Of a stretch of 64,000 nucleotides of DNA, positions 1 through 9,529 are shown in pieces. Within the stretch, counting starts at the first letter, position 1; each line of letters begins with the position of its first letter. Below the pieces are notes generated by a model. It searched no databases. It had not been told where the DNA came from and worked only from the letters and a program-made list of their open reading frames with translations. The translations under genes were made by a program, and so were the position numbers. Source of the DNA: UBA4656 sp002405525 (GTDB taxonomy: Bacteria > Pseudomonadota > Gammaproteobacteria > Xanthomonadales > Ahniellaceae); NCBI GenBank assembly GCA_036723735.1, contig DAIMGT010000001.1, positions 1 to 64,000 on the forward strand. The letters are read 5' to 3'.

Positions 1-48
1 GCGGCGCGCCGGAGGGGCTATGATTATCCCCGACGTGCGCGGGCCCGG

Positions 49-2163
49 CTACCCGCAGCCGGCCACGCGCGCGCGGAACGGCCGGTAGCGGAACTCCAGC
101 AGGACCTCGCCGGCGGGCACCGCGACCGCGCGGTGCCAGGGCTCGAGGCCGGGCAGCGCCGCGGGGCGGATCGGCGCGGGCGCGCCGTTCACCTGCGCGC
201 ACCAGCCGGGATAGTCCATCTCGGCCACGATGGCGTCGTCCGCACGCGGGGCCCTGAAGCGGAAGCGCTGCACGTGGTCGGTGTACTCCACGACCTCCAG
301 CCCGAGCGCGGATTCGATGGCCGGTCCCTCGCCGTCCAGCTGGTGGCGCAGGAACACGCGCGGCATCCAGCGCTCGCGCTCGTAGAGCACCAGCCCGCGC
401 GCATCGTCGCGCGCGACCTCGCGCAGCGGCAGCCCGTCGCGCCCGATCACCCAGCGGACGTTGAGCAGGTCGGCGATGCGGCCGTCGCGCGACCAGTCCT
501 GCGCGAAGAAGTCGTAGCTGTCGACGTGCATGCTGGCGCCGTAGCCGTCGCGCGACTGCATGCGCCGCGCGAGCGCGATGTTGCGCGGCAGCCCGGCGTC
601 GTCGGCGACCAGCACGCGGTAGCGCCCGTAGCCGGCGGCGACCGGCTCGAACACCGGGCTGGGCGCGGTCTCGGCCAGCGGGCGCGGCGGCTGGTCGCCG
701 CGGCGCTGCGGCACCGACGCGCCGGTGCCGTCGACCACGTGGAAGGCGAGCGCGCCGAGGCAGGCCGACAGCGCCAGCGCCCGTCGCGCGGGCCAAACCG
801 CCGCGACCGCCAGCGCGGCCAGGGCGGCGGCGAGGTGCCAGGCCGCCGGTCGCGAGAGCAGCGCCTCGTCGGCGAACAGCAGCCAGACCAGCTGCAGGCC
901 GCCGACGATCCACAGCCAGCGGGGCGGCCGCGGCAGCCGGTGCCCGTCGGCCAGCGCCTGCAGCGCGCAGGCGAAGGCGACGACCAGCACGAAGTGCAGC
1001 AGCAGGGCGTGGCGCGCGAGCTGGCGGATCATCGTGCCGCCCGGGATCGGGCGCAGCAGCGCCGCCACGAAGGCATGGTGGCCCAGCATCGCCAGCACGG
1101 CGAACACCGCGATCGCCAGCAGCCACGGCTGGTGGTCGCGCCATGCGACGACCGAGGCGCGCCGCGCGCGGTCGGCGAGGAACCAGCTCGCGAGCAGCAG
1201 CGGCAGGGTCCCGATCCACAGCCGGTTCATGTCCGGCACGTCGAAGCGCCACGGGTCGAGCAGCCCGAGGAACTCTCGCGGTCCGGCGATGAAGTCGAAC
1301 GCGAAGTCCGAGTACTTCATCCGACCGTCCGGCCCCACCGGCAGTTCGCCGCCCATCCAGCGGTAGGCGTGCTGCGCATACTCCGCGGTCAGCAGCAGCT
1401 GCGGGCCGGCCAGCAGCAGCACGCCCGGCAGGGCGAGCACGCCGAGGCGCAGCGCGGCGCGCCAGGCCGGCGGCCAGGCGCCGTGGCGCGCGCGTCCGCC
1501 GACCAGCGCCATCGCGGCGACGAGGAGGGCGGCATGGAGGGCGGGCTGGACGTGCCCCGCGACCACCTGCAGGCCGAGCAGCGCCCCGGTGGCGAGGCCG
1601 TCGCGCGCGCGCCCGCGGTCGAGGAAGCGCGCCGCCGCCCACAGCGTCCACGGCAGCCAGGCGATGGCGTGAAAGATGTTGGCCTGTGCGATCGCGCGCA
1701 TCGCCACCGGGCCGGTGAGCGCGAAGCACAGCGCGCCGCCGAGCGCCGCCGCCGGCGACAGCCGCCAGTGGCGCAGCAGGCCGTAAATGCCGAGCGAGGC
1801 AATCGCGAAGTGCAGCACCACCAGCGCCTCGATCGCGCCCAGCGCCAGCGCGCCGTCGCGCTCGAACAGCGCCAGCCACAGCCAGTGCAGCGGGTAGAAA
1901 ACGCCGGGCTGGATCTCGCCGGCGAAGCTGTGCCCGGCCTGCGTGCTGGCGTCCCACAGCGGCAGGTAGCCCGCCTGCCAGGCCTGCGCGAGCTTCTGCA
2001 TCCAGCCCCAGGTCTGGTCGACGCTTTCGCGGAAGGCGAGGAAGGTGCCGTCCGCGAAGGCCACCGGCAATCCGATCGCGAGCAGCGGCAGCACGCCCGC
2101 GGCCAGCCAGCCGAGGACGACGGTGCGCGGGGTCGCTGGTGCGCTCGTGGCGGGCGGGGTCAT
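49..2163 (-). CDS. YfhO-type polytopic membrane protein
   Basis: A 704-residue integral membrane protein of the YfhO kind, large GT-C-like proteins linked in other bacteria to glycosylation of cell-surface polymers. A first helix spans about residues 15-37. The following external loop has PLWDAS and then IQPGVFYPLHW, a pattern typical of this family. Many hydrophobic segments follow to about residue 470. A soluble C-terminal part (about 480-704) carries LPRNIALARRMQSRDGY and LLNVRWVIGRDG, also family-like. It lies 37 bp behind the next membrane protein on the same strand, so the two are probably co-transcribed. Donor and acceptor cannot be told from sequence. Family assignment is good; substrate is unknown. 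Confidence 0.8.
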   Translation of the reverse strand: MTPPATSAPATPRTVVLGWLAAGVLPLLAIGLPVAFADGTFLAFRESVDQTWGWMQKLAQAWQAGYLPLWDASTQAGHSFAGEIQPGVFYPLHWLWLALFERDGALALGAIEALVVLHFAIASLGIYGLLRHWRLSPAAALGGALCFALTGPVAMRAIAQANIFHAIAWLPWTLWAAARFLDRGRARDGLATGALLGLQVVAGHVQPALHAALLVAAMALVGGRARHGAWPPAWRAALRLGVLALPGVLLLAGPQLLLTAEYAQHAYRWMGGELPVGPDGRMKYSDFAFDFIAGPREFLGLLDPWRFDVPDMNRLWIGTLPLLLASWFLADRARRASVVAWRDHQPWLLAIAVFAVLAMLGHHAFVAALLRPIPGGTMIRQLARHALLLHFVLVVAFACALQALADGHRLPRPPRWLWIVGGLQLVWLLFADEALLSRPAAWHLAAALAALAVAAVWPARRALALSACLGALAFHVVDGTGASVPQRRGDQPPRPLAETAPSPVFEPVAAGYGRYRVLVADDAGLPRNIALARRMQSRDGYGASMHVDSYDFFAQDWSRDGRIADLLNVRWVIGRDGLPLREVARDDARGLVLYERERWMPRVFLRHQLDGEGPAIESALGLEVVEYTDHVQRFRFRAPRADDAIVAEMDYPGWCAQVNGAPAPIRPAALPGLEPWHRAVAVPAGEVLLEFRYRPFRARVAGCG

Positions 2164-2200
2164 CCGTGGGGTCGCGCGCAGGGCGCCGTGGATCGGGCCG

Positions 2201-3760
2201 CTATTGTCGCGGCACGGGATCGCCGGATGCCAGCCGGCGCAGCGGCCACAGCCGCGGCGCCGGCTCCATCGGCGGGACCAGCGCGCTGTCGATCACGATG
2301 CCGTCGGGGTCGGCGCGCGCGAGCCCGAGGCGGTCGAGCGTCGCGTCGAGGGACGTGGCCTCGCGCGGATCGGCGAGCAGCAGCAGCGGACCGTCGTGCG
2401 CGGCGATCCGCGCCGCCGCGCGCGCATCGAGCCCTGCGCCCGCCTGTCCCGGCATCCCGTGCACGTTGCTGGATACCCGCACCGCGCCGGCGAACGGCGG
2501 CAGGAAGGGCAGGACGTGCGCGGTCGGCGCCACGCCCGCCAGCACCAGCAGCGTGTCGGGCGCGATCGGCGCCGCAACGGCCAGCGGGCGGCCGGCGGGC
2601 CAGTCGCGCGCGGCGCGCTCGTGGTTGGGCGGGTTGGTCGACACGATGGCCAGCGCGATCGCCGCCAGCACGATCCGCCGCCCCCGGGCCTCGGTCGCGG
2701 CCGCCAGCAGGACCAGCGGCGCCAGCAGTTCGAAGGCGACCAGGTAACGGTGGTAGCCGAACAGGGGCAGCCACAGGGCGTAGGCGAGCAGGAAGCCGGC
2801 GGCGAGGAAGGCCAGCGCGCGCCGCGGCGCCGCGGCGAGCGCGTGGTGGCGGACGGCCAGCACGGCCAGCGCGACGAACAGCAGCGGAAGGCGCGCATCG
2901 CGGATGCGGTAGTCGGACGTCGCGCGCCAGTCCAGCAGCGGCGCCAGCGGGCGCGCCAGCGCCTCGCCGGCCCCGGCCGGCACGAAGCGCAGGTCGCGCG
3001 CCGCGTCCGGCGCCAGCCAGTTGCCGCCGAACAGCGCGCCGAACTGCGGGAACACGGGATTGCCCCAGTCGCGCCACAGGGTCCACGCCCACGGGCCGGC
3101 CAGCAGTGCGAAGGCGCCGAGCGCGCCGGCGCCCACCCAGCCCACCACGCGCCAGCGCGCCGCGCCCCCGGCGGCGAGCAGCGGCAGCGCGAGGCACAGG
3201 CCGAGCGCGACCGGCGCGTGGGAGAGCTTGAGCGCCGGGACCGCGCCGAGCAGCACGCCGGCGGCAATCAGCCAGCCGGGACGCGCGGCGGCGCCACTGC
3301 ATTCGCGCAGCAGGATCGCCAGCGCCACCAGCACGCCGAGTGCGAGCAGCACGTCGCCGTAGCTGGCCCCGAGCTGGCCGACCACCGTGGCTGCGGTCAT
3401 GCCGCCCGCCACGGCGATCGCGCGCGCGCCGAACGACGCCTGCGGCGCGAGGCGCGCGGCGATCGCGAGCAGCGGCGCCGCGCACAGGCCCTGCAGCGCG
3501 CCGACCAGCGCCGCCAGCGGCGCGCCGTCAAGGTGCTGGAAGGCGAGGAAATGCGGGACCCAGAGCAGCGGGTTGAACCAGGTCTGCGCCTGCGCGGCGG
3601 CGAGGTCGAGCGCGGCGCGGTCCGCCAGCCAGGCCCAGGCGGCATACAGGTGGTAGTTGCGCAGGTCCCAGTTGGCATCCGGGCCGAAGGCCCAGGCCGC
3701 CGTGGCGCAGGCCGCGACGCTCGCGGCGACCGCGGCAGCGTCGCGCGCCGCCGCCTTCAC
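2201..3760 (-). CDS. Polytopic membrane protein, glycosyltransferase-like
   Basis: A 519-residue protein with about ten hydrophobic segments and a short soluble tail. I chose the GTG at 3760 because it overlaps the stop of the methyltransferase gene by 4 bp (GTGA), and the protein then begins with a short basic stretch before the first helix. The N-terminal segment contains NWDLRNYHLYAAW, which resembles the acidic first loop of GT-C membrane glycosyltransferases (a D near N-Y-H). Downstream are GGNWLAPDAARDLRF and LFGYHRYLVAFELL. No exact family is recognised. Position between a YfhO-type protein and a methyltransferase suggests a role in making or modifying a surface glycan; this is inference. 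Confidence 0.65.
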   Translation of the reverse strand: MKAAARDAAAVAASVAACATAAWAFGPDANWDLRNYHLYAAWAWLADRAALDLAAAQAQTWFNPLLWVPHFLAFQHLDGAPLAALVGALQGLCAAPLLAIAARLAPQASFGARAIAVAGGMTAATVVGQLGASYGDVLLALGVLVALAILLRECSGAAARPGWLIAAGVLLGAVPALKLSHAPVALGLCLALPLLAAGGAARWRVVGWVGAGALGAFALLAGPWAWTLWRDWGNPVFPQFGALFGGNWLAPDAARDLRFVPAGAGEALARPLAPLLDWRATSDYRIRDARLPLLFVALAVLAVRHHALAAAPRRALAFLAAGFLLAYALWLPLFGYHRYLVAFELLAPLVLLAAATEARGRRIVLAAIALAIVSTNPPNHERAARDWPAGRPLAVAAPIAPDTLLVLAGVAPTAHVLPFLPPFAGAVRVSSNVHGMPGQAGAGLDARAAARIAAHDGPLLLLADPREATSLDATLDRLGLARADPDGIVIDSALVPPMEPAPRLWPLRRLASGDPVPRQ

Positions 3761-4821
3761 GACAGACGCGGGTCGCGCACGCAGAACCCCGGCGTCAGGT
3801 GGCGCCAGGTGCGCGGCTCGACGACCCGGTCGCGCCGCAGCACCGCCAGCATGTGGGTGGGCTTGATCCGGCCGACGAGGATCTCGGCCTCGTCGCGCGC
3901 GTGCACGCGGTCGATGAAGGCGCGGTCGGATTCGCTGGCGGCGTCGTAGTGGTGGCCGAAGCTGCGGTCGATGAACGGATCGACCACGTTGCCCCAGGCC
4001 ACGAACAGCTCGAAGCCGAAGCGTTCGACCAGCAGCGGCAGGATGTCCTGCGCGCGGATGCCCTCGAAGCCTTCCGCCGAGCAGTCCCAGTTGAGGAACG
4101 CCTCCTCGTGGCGGCGCAGCTGCAGGTTCCAGCGCCGCTCGCGGGGCAGCTCGGCCCAGAATTCCTGCACGATGGCCAGCGCCTCCGGCCAGCGCTGGTG
4201 GCCGTTGCGGCCGATCATGTCGGAGGTGATGAAGGCGCCGTCGTCGGCCAGCGTGGCGTGGATGGCGTCGAACAGCGATTCGAGCTCGACCACGTGGTGC
4301 AGGCTCTGGTTGGCCATCACGACGTCGTGGCGGCCCTCGGGCCGCCAGCGGTTGAAGTCGCCCTGCACGAAGCCGACGTGCGCGGCCATGCCCTCGGCGG
4401 CGGCCAGCTCCGCGCCGCGCGCGAGCATGGCGGGATTGAGGTCGAGGCACTCGATGCGGAAATCCGTGACGCCGCGCTCGCGCAGCAGCTTCGCCACCCG
4501 GATCTCGGTGTCGCCGTTGCCGGCGCCGATGCTGGTGATCCGCAGCCGCCGGCCGGTGCGCGCGGCGACCGCCTCGATCTGGCGGGCGTAGAAGTCGTCC
4601 GGGTGGGAGAAGCCGAAGGACTCCAGCACCGGCCGCAGGTAGCGGTTGGACCAGTAGTGGAAGATCTCCGGCAGCGCGTGCACGTCGACTTCGGCGGCGA
4701 AGCGCTCGACCTCCTTCCGCGCGCGGCGCGCGTAGTCGTCGGTTTCCGGCGCCGGGGCAGGGAGTCCCGCGGCCGGTGGTCGACGCAACGAACGGGCGAT
4801 TCGGCGCAGCATTCCTTGCAT
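3757..4821 (-). CDS. Class I SAM-dependent methyltransferase
   Basis: A 354-residue protein with a Rossmann-type SAM-binding core. Motif I is SIGAGNGDTEIRVAK (about residues 96-110), the acidic residue ending the second strand is in IECLDLNP, and a post-I acidic residue is in FVQGDFNRW. The MANQSLHHV motif follows. About 75 residues before the core (EIFHYWSNRYLRPVLESFG) and a long C-terminal region are not typical of minimal methyltransferases and may bind the acceptor. Its stop overlaps the start of the next membrane protein gene, so the two are translationally coupled. The acceptor is unknown; the surrounding genes make a sugar or polyprenyl-linked glycan a reasonable guess. Confidence 0.8.
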   Translation of the reverse strand: MQGMLRRIARSLRRPPAAGLPAPAPETDDYARRARKEVERFAAEVDVHALPEIFHYWSNRYLRPVLESFGFSHPDDFYARQIEAVAARTGRRLRITSIGAGNGDTEIRVAKLLRERGVTDFRIECLDLNPAMLARGAELAAAEGMAAHVGFVQGDFNRWRPEGRHDVVMANQSLHHVVELESLFDAIHATLADDGAFITSDMIGRNGHQRWPEALAIVQEFWAELPRERRWNLQLRRHEEAFLNWDCSAEGFEGIRAQDILPLLVERFGFELFVAWGNVVDPFIDRSFGHHYDAASESDRAFIDRVHARDEAEILVGRIKPTHMLAVLRRDRVVEPRTWRHLTPGFCVRDPRLS

Positions 4822-4832
4822 GGCGCCGGGCC

Positions 4833-5768
4833 TCAGTGTCGCCGCAGGCGTGCCAGCGCGCGCCGCGCGAGGTGCTCCAGCCGGCCGAGCCGGCCGCGGG
4901 CGAGCGCGGCGCGGGCCTGCTCGAGTTCACCGGTGACCCGCGCGATGTCGCGGTACAGGCGCTGGTTGTGCTGGTCGCGGCGCGCCACCAGCACGCGCAG
5001 GGCCTCGACGTCGTCGGCGGTCAGCACGTGCCCCGGCGCGATCTGCGGCGGCAGCGGGCGGTCGACGTAGACCGTCGAGTGGGTGTCGGCCAGTTCCTGC
5101 GCCGGGCGCTCGCGGGTGTAGAAGTACAGCGCGATCGAGCGGCGGCTGAGGTGGCGGCGGTCGGGTGGCAGGGTGATGCGCGAGAAGCCGTGCCAGGAGA
5201 TCTCGTTGGTCTCGAAGATCACGCAGCGGTTGAACAGCGGCGTGACCAGCTTCACCTCGTTGTCCGGCGCGCGCGGGTCGCGGTGGATCTCCAGCGAGCC
5301 GCCCCAGGCGTCGTCCCACTCGGGGTTCAGGTACACGATCAGGTTCAGCCGCCGGTGGCTGCGGTCGACCGGGTGGCGGTTGAAGTCGATGTGCGGATCG
5401 AGGTCCTGGCCCTCGCGGTTCTCATGCGTGCCGCCGCCGAAGTACCAGGGGTCGTACTGCAGGTCGTCGATGCCGGTGATGCGGCCGACGAGGTCGAGGA
5501 AGCCGCGCGACTTCACGAGGTCGTCGAGCGCCGCATAGGCCGGGCCGATGCCGCGGATCTTCTCGACCACGGCCTTGTTGCCCACCTCGCCCGCCTCGTT
5601 GCGCGCGAACTTCGGGTCGAAGGCGGGGAACTCCCGCAGCAGGGCGTCGGCGAACGCGGGCTCGAGGAGGCCGTCGATCACCACGTGGCGGAAGGGGCGG
5701 GCGCTGGCGAAGCGCGCGGCCAGCGCGTCGGCGTCGCGGCGGACCGCGGAATGGATCGGTTCGTTCAT
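4833..5768 (-). CDS. 2-oxoglutarate/Fe(II)-dependent dioxygenase family protein
   Basis: A 311-residue protein of the prolyl-4-hydroxylase-like fold. The metal triad is visible: HxD in LDPHIDFNRHP and the distal His in ISWHGF, followed by the 2OG-binding Arg in HLSRRSIALYFY. The region after the core is charged and probably coiled (LYRDIARVTGELEQARAAL). I chose the ATG at 5768 (MNEPIH), which has AGGA about a dozen bases upstream; an ATG at 5795 has no ribosome site. The gene leads the leftward group and is divergent from the DUF6311 gene across 91 bp. Related proteins hydroxylate sugars, proteins or small molecules; the substrate here is unknown. Confidence 0.8.
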   Translation of the reverse strand: MNEPIHSAVRRDADALAARFASARPFRHVVIDGLLEPAFADALLREFPAFDPKFARNEAGEVGNKAVVEKIRGIGPAYAALDDLVKSRGFLDLVGRITGIDDLQYDPWYFGGGTHENREGQDLDPHIDFNRHPVDRSHRRLNLIVYLNPEWDDAWGGSLEIHRDPRAPDNEVKLVTPLFNRCVIFETNEISWHGFSRITLPPDRRHLSRRSIALYFYTRERPAQELADTHSTVYVDRPLPPQIAPGHVLTADDVEALRVLVARRDQHNQRLYRDIARVTGELEQARAALARGRLGRLEHLARRALARLRRH

Positions 5769-5859
5769 GGCGTCTTTTGCATCCTGCGACGGCATGATGC
5801 CACGCGCGGGGCGGCCAGCGGTTAACATTCCACGCTTGCCGCGACGCCGCGCCGAGGAC

Positions 5860-7785
5860 ATGGACACGACCCCAGCGACGAAGCCCGCGTGGCATCCCTC
5901 GGTGCTCGTCGCCGTCGCCAGCGGCGTGGCCTTCGCCGCCTGGCTGCTGCCGGCGTCGATGCGCGATCCGCGCGAGTGGCGCTGGCTGATGGCGGGCGAT
6001 GCGGCCCAGCACCAGTTCGGTTGGTGGTTCTTCCGCCACGAGGCGTGGCAGTGGCCGCCGGGGCGCCTGTGGTCCTTCGGCGAGACGATGGGCAGCAGCA
6101 TCGTCTACACCGACTCCATCCCGCTGCTGGCGCTGGCCGGCAAGCTGCTCTCGCCACTGCTGCCCGAGCCCGTGCAGTACGCGGGCCCGTGGATCGTCGC
6201 CTGCTATGCGCTCGCCGCCGCGTTCGCCTGGCGCTGCGGGGTGCTGGCCACCGGGCGCCCGCTGGCCGGCCTGCTGCTGGCCGCCTTCGCCGTGCTGGTG
6301 CCGGCGCGGGCCCTGCGCGCCGGCGACCACTTCGCGCTGGCCGGGCAGTGGATCGTGCTGTGGTCGATCGCGCACTACCTCGAGCCGGGCCCGCGCGTCG
6401 CCGCCTGGCCGCGCATCGCCTGCCTCGTGGTCGCCGCGCTGGTCCACGCCTACCTGCTGTTCATCGCGCTCGCCGTGTTCGGCGATCCCGGCGCGGGCGA
6501 TCGTCAGTACGGCCAGTACGGTGCCGACCTGGATGCCTGGTTCTCGTCGCTGGCCGGGGCGCGCTTCGCGCCGCACTGGCCGCCGAGCGGCGAACGCGGC
6601 CTCGAGGGCCTGCACTACCTCGGCGCCGGAGTGCTGGCCGCGCTGGCCCTCGCCGTCGCGGCCGGGGCCGGGCGCGTGCCGGCGGGCCTGCGCACGCACT
6701 GGCCGCTGGTCCTCGCCGCGACGCTGCTCGCCGCGCTCGCGGTCACGCACCGCATCGGGCTCGGCGGGCAGGTCGTGGCCACGCTGCCGCTGCCGGACGA
6801 GGTGCTGGCGCGGCTGTCCACCTTCCGCGGCTCGGGGCGCTTCCTGTGGCTGGCCGACTGGCTGCTGGTGGTCTGCGCGGTGGTGCTGCCCTTCCGCTGG
6901 CTGGCGCCGCGGCGCGCGACGCTGGTGGTGCTGGCCTGCCTCGCGGTGCAGGTGGCCGACCTCGCGCTGCCGCTGGCCGCGTTCCGCGACAGCCTCGCGC
7001 GCATTGCGCAGCAGCGCGCCGCGCGCGAACTGCCGGCCTCGCCCTTCTGGGCCGAGGCGACGCCGCACTACCGGCGCCTGTCCGTGGTGCCGATGGCGCA
7101 CGCGCCGCGCGGCTGGGAAGCGCTGGCGGCCACCGCGGTGCGCGCGGGCTGGGCGATCGACACCGGGCAGTTCGCGCGCACGGCCTGGCCGGCCTGGCGG
7201 CGCGAACGCGAGTGGCAGCTCGCCTCGCTGCAGGCGGGCCTGCTCGAGCCGCACACGCTCTACGTGGTCGCCGACCCCGCGCTGGTGAACCTCGACGCCC
7301 TGCCGGCGGACACGGCGGTCGGGCGCATCGACGGGTTCTGGGTGGTGGCGCCCGGCTGGCGCGGCTGTTGCCTCGGCGCAGCGCCGGCCGACGCGCCGTT
7401 CGCCCGCGCCGGCGCACCGGCGCCGACGCTGCGCGTGCGCGGCGCGCAGGTGGAGCGCAGCGTGGGGCTGTGGGACGACGGCTGGGCGGGTGAGCGCGCG
7501 GGACTGTCGATCCGCGCCGACGGCGAAGGAACCCTGGTGCTGCGCCTGCGCCAGCCCGAGGCGCTCGACGGCACCGACGTGCCGCGGGTGTCGGCAAATT
7601 CCCTCCCGGCCGAGCCGCAGGTGGAGCCGGACGGGGTGCTTCGCTACGACGTGCCGGTCGCCGCCGGCGAGCGCGTCGTGCTGCGCATCGATGCCGCGCG
7701 GTCATGGACGCCGGCCGGCGCCGGCGCCGGCGCCCACCGCCGCACGTTGGCGTGGCTGCTGGTGGATGCCGCGGTCGTGCCCTGA
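5860..7785 (+). CDS. DUF6311-type polytopic membrane protein
   Basis: A 641-residue membrane protein. The N-terminal third resembles DUF6311 proteins, with GDAAQHQFGWWFFRHEAWQW and GSSIVYTDSIPLLALAGKLL. About ten hydrophobic segments are followed by a soluble C-terminal region from roughly residue 390. GT-C glycosyltransferases share this layout (acidic first loop after helix 1, then many helices). The chosen ATG at 5860 has GAGGA just upstream. The stop faces the ptsI stop 8 bp away, and the two TGA codons sit symmetrically in a small inverted repeat (7782-7797). A role in glycan export or transfer is inferred from family resemblance and the neighbours. Confidence 0.75.
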   Translation: MDTTPATKPAWHPSVLVAVASGVAFAAWLLPASMRDPREWRWLMAGDAAQHQFGWWFFRHEAWQWPPGRLWSFGETMGSSIVYTDSIPLLALAGKLLSPLLPEPVQYAGPWIVACYALAAAFAWRCGVLATGRPLAGLLLAAFAVLVPARALRAGDHFALAGQWIVLWSIAHYLEPGPRVAAWPRIACLVVAALVHAYLLFIALAVFGDPGAGDRQYGQYGADLDAWFSSLAGARFAPHWPPSGERGLEGLHYLGAGVLAALALAVAAGAGRVPAGLRTHWPLVLAATLLAALAVTHRIGLGGQVVATLPLPDEVLARLSTFRGSGRFLWLADWLLVVCAVVLPFRWLAPRRATLVVLACLAVQVADLALPLAAFRDSLARIAQQRAARELPASPFWAEATPHYRRLSVVPMAHAPRGWEALAATAVRAGWAIDTGQFARTAWPAWRREREWQLASLQAGLLEPHTLYVVADPALVNLDALPADTAVGRIDGFWVVAPGWRGCCLGAAPADAPFARAGAPAPTLRVRGAQVERSVGLWDDGWAGERAGLSIRADGEGTLVLRLRQPEALDGTDVPRVSANSLPAEPQVEPDGVLRYDVPVAAGERVVLRIDAARSWTPAGAGAGAHRRTLAWLLVDAAVVP

Positions 7786-7793
7786 GCGGCGGC

Positions 7794-9527
7794 TCAGCCC
7801 TCGCCGAGTCCCCGCAGCCGTTCCAGCACCTCGTCGCGCGACGCGGCCTCGAGAAGTCGCCGCCCGCGCGCGCGCAGCGCCTTGCGCGACAGGCCGAGCA
7901 GGCGCTCGCGCGCCTCGAGGATGGCGCCCGGATGCATGCTGAACGAATCCAGTCCCAGCGCCAGCAGCAGCGGCAGCAGGTCGGCGCTGCCGGCGAGTTC
8001 GCCGCACAGGGTCAGCGGCCGCTTCGCGCGGCGCGCGCTTTCGACGGTGAGCGCGATCAGGCGCAGCACCGCGGGATGCAGCGGGTCGTAGGTGACGGCG
8101 ACCGCGGCGTTGTTGCGGTCGGCGGCCAGCGTGTACTGCACGAGGTCGTTGCTGCCCAGCGCGAGGAAGTCGCAGGCGTGCGCGATCTCGCTGGCCACCA
8201 CCACGGCGGCGGGGACCTCGATCATCGCGCCCAGCGGCACCTGCTCGGCGACCGCGAGTCCCTCGCGCTGCAGCGCGCGCCGTGCCGTGGCGACCAGTTC
8301 GTTGACCTGCACGATCTCCTCCACCGCGGTGACCATCGGCAACAGAATGCGCACCGGCCCGTAGGCCGAGGCGCGCAGCATCGCGCGCAGCTGCACCATG
8401 AAGTGGCCGCGCCGCGCCAGCGACCAGCGCACGCCGCGCAGGCCGAGCGCGGGATTGGGCTCGGGGCCCACGCCGAGCGCGCCGGCGCCCGGCTTGTCCG
8501 CGCCGAGGTCGAGCGTGCGCAACGTCACCGGTTTGCCCGCCATCGCCATCACCGCGTCGCGGTAGGCGCGGAACTGCTCGTCCTCCGCCGGCGCCTCGCC
8601 GGGCCGCAGGTACAGGAACTCGGTGCGGAACAGGCCGATGCCGTCGGCGCCGACGCGGCGCGCCCGTGCGATCTGGTCGGGCTGTTCGGCATTGGCGTGT
8701 AGGGCGATGGCCGCGCCGTCGCGGGTGCGGGTGGCCTGCGATTTCAATTGGGCGCGTGCGCGCTCGGCGCGGCCGGCCGCGCGGTGGCGATCGCGCAGGC
8801 GGCGCAGATCGATCGCATCCGGCGCCACCGTCACCTTCCCGGCGTCGGCGTCGACCAGCACGGTGTCGCCGTCGCGCACCACGTCCAGCGCGGCGCCGCA
8901 GCCGACGACCAACGGCAGGCGGAGGCCGCGGGCAAGGATCGCGATGTGCGAGTACACGCTGCCCTGCGTGCAGACGATGGCGACCAGCCCTTGTTCATGC
9001 CATCCGTCGAGGTCGGCCGGGGAGACCGATTCGCAGACCAGAACGGTGCCTGCGGCGCCGGCCTTGGGCCGCGGCGCCGCACCGCCCCCGCGCCGGAAGG
9101 CGGCGAACACCCGCGCCACGACCTGCTCGATGTCCTCTCGGCGGCTGCGCAGGTAAGGGTCGTCGATCGCGTCGAAGGCGGCGGACAGCGCCTCGCGCTG
9201 CGCGTCCAGCGCGGCGCTGGCGCGCTGCAGCCGGTCGCGGATGCGGCGGGTGACGCCGTCGATGAACTCCGGGTCCTCGAGGACCAGGGCGTGTGCTTCG
9301 ATGAAGTCGCCGACTTCACGGTGCAGGTTGCCGCGCAGGCGTCGGCGCAGGGCGGCGAGTTCCTCCCGCGCGGCATCCAGCGCGCGCAGGAATCGCGCGA
9401 CCTCGGCTTCGACTTCGTCAGGCTGCAGCGGCTCGGGATCGACCTCGAAACGCATCGGATACAGCACGCGCGCGCGGCCGACCGCGATCCCGCGTGCGCC
9501 GACCCCGCCCTGCAGTTGCACGCGCAT
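7794..9527 (-). CDS. ptsI: PTS enzyme I (phosphoenolpyruvate-protein phosphotransferase)
   Basis: A 577-residue enzyme I, the normal length. It takes phosphate from phosphoenolpyruvate onto a histidine and passes it to HPr in the cytoplasm. The phosphorylated histidine is in VYSHIAILARGL, a variant of the usual TSH-A-I motif but with the His kept. PEP-utilising motifs follow: GIGLFRTEFLYL, LRTLDLGADK, GSNDLVQYTLAADRNN and the catalytic Cys in TLCGELAG. I chose the ATG at 9527, 2 bp after the ptsH stop. It is the last gene of the leftward PTS operon. No sugar permease (EIIB/EIIC) lies in the window, so the chain is probably regulatory. Confidence 0.96.
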   Translation of the reverse strand: MRVQLQGGVGARGIAVGRARVLYPMRFEVDPEPLQPDEVEAEVARFLRALDAAREELAALRRRLRGNLHREVGDFIEAHALVLEDPEFIDGVTRRIRDRLQRASAALDAQREALSAAFDAIDDPYLRSRREDIEQVVARVFAAFRRGGGAAPRPKAGAAGTVLVCESVSPADLDGWHEQGLVAIVCTQGSVYSHIAILARGLRLPLVVGCGAALDVVRDGDTVLVDADAGKVTVAPDAIDLRRLRDRHRAAGRAERARAQLKSQATRTRDGAAIALHANAEQPDQIARARRVGADGIGLFRTEFLYLRPGEAPAEDEQFRAYRDAVMAMAGKPVTLRTLDLGADKPGAGALGVGPEPNPALGLRGVRWSLARRGHFMVQLRAMLRASAYGPVRILLPMVTAVEEIVQVNELVATARRALQREGLAVAEQVPLGAMIEVPAAVVVASEIAHACDFLALGSNDLVQYTLAADRNNAAVAVTYDPLHPAVLRLIALTVESARRAKRPLTLCGELAGSADLLPLLLALGLDSFSMHPGAILEARERLLGLSRKALRARGRRLLEAASRDEVLERLRGLGEG

Positions 9528-9529
9528 GC

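Noticed and set aside
1..48. Short plus-strand frame at the left edge
   Set aside because: Only about 23 codons without ribosome site or family match; lies behind the YfhO-type gene.
133..3231. A very long open frame on the plus strand opposite the first two membrane protein genes
   Set aside because: Its translation is arginine-, glutamine- and alanine-rich without any domain. It is a product of high GC content opposite real genes.
7782..7797. Six-base inverted repeat covering both convergent stop codons of the DUF6311 gene and ptsI
   Set aside because: The stem is short with no U run. It may be chance; not called a terminator.
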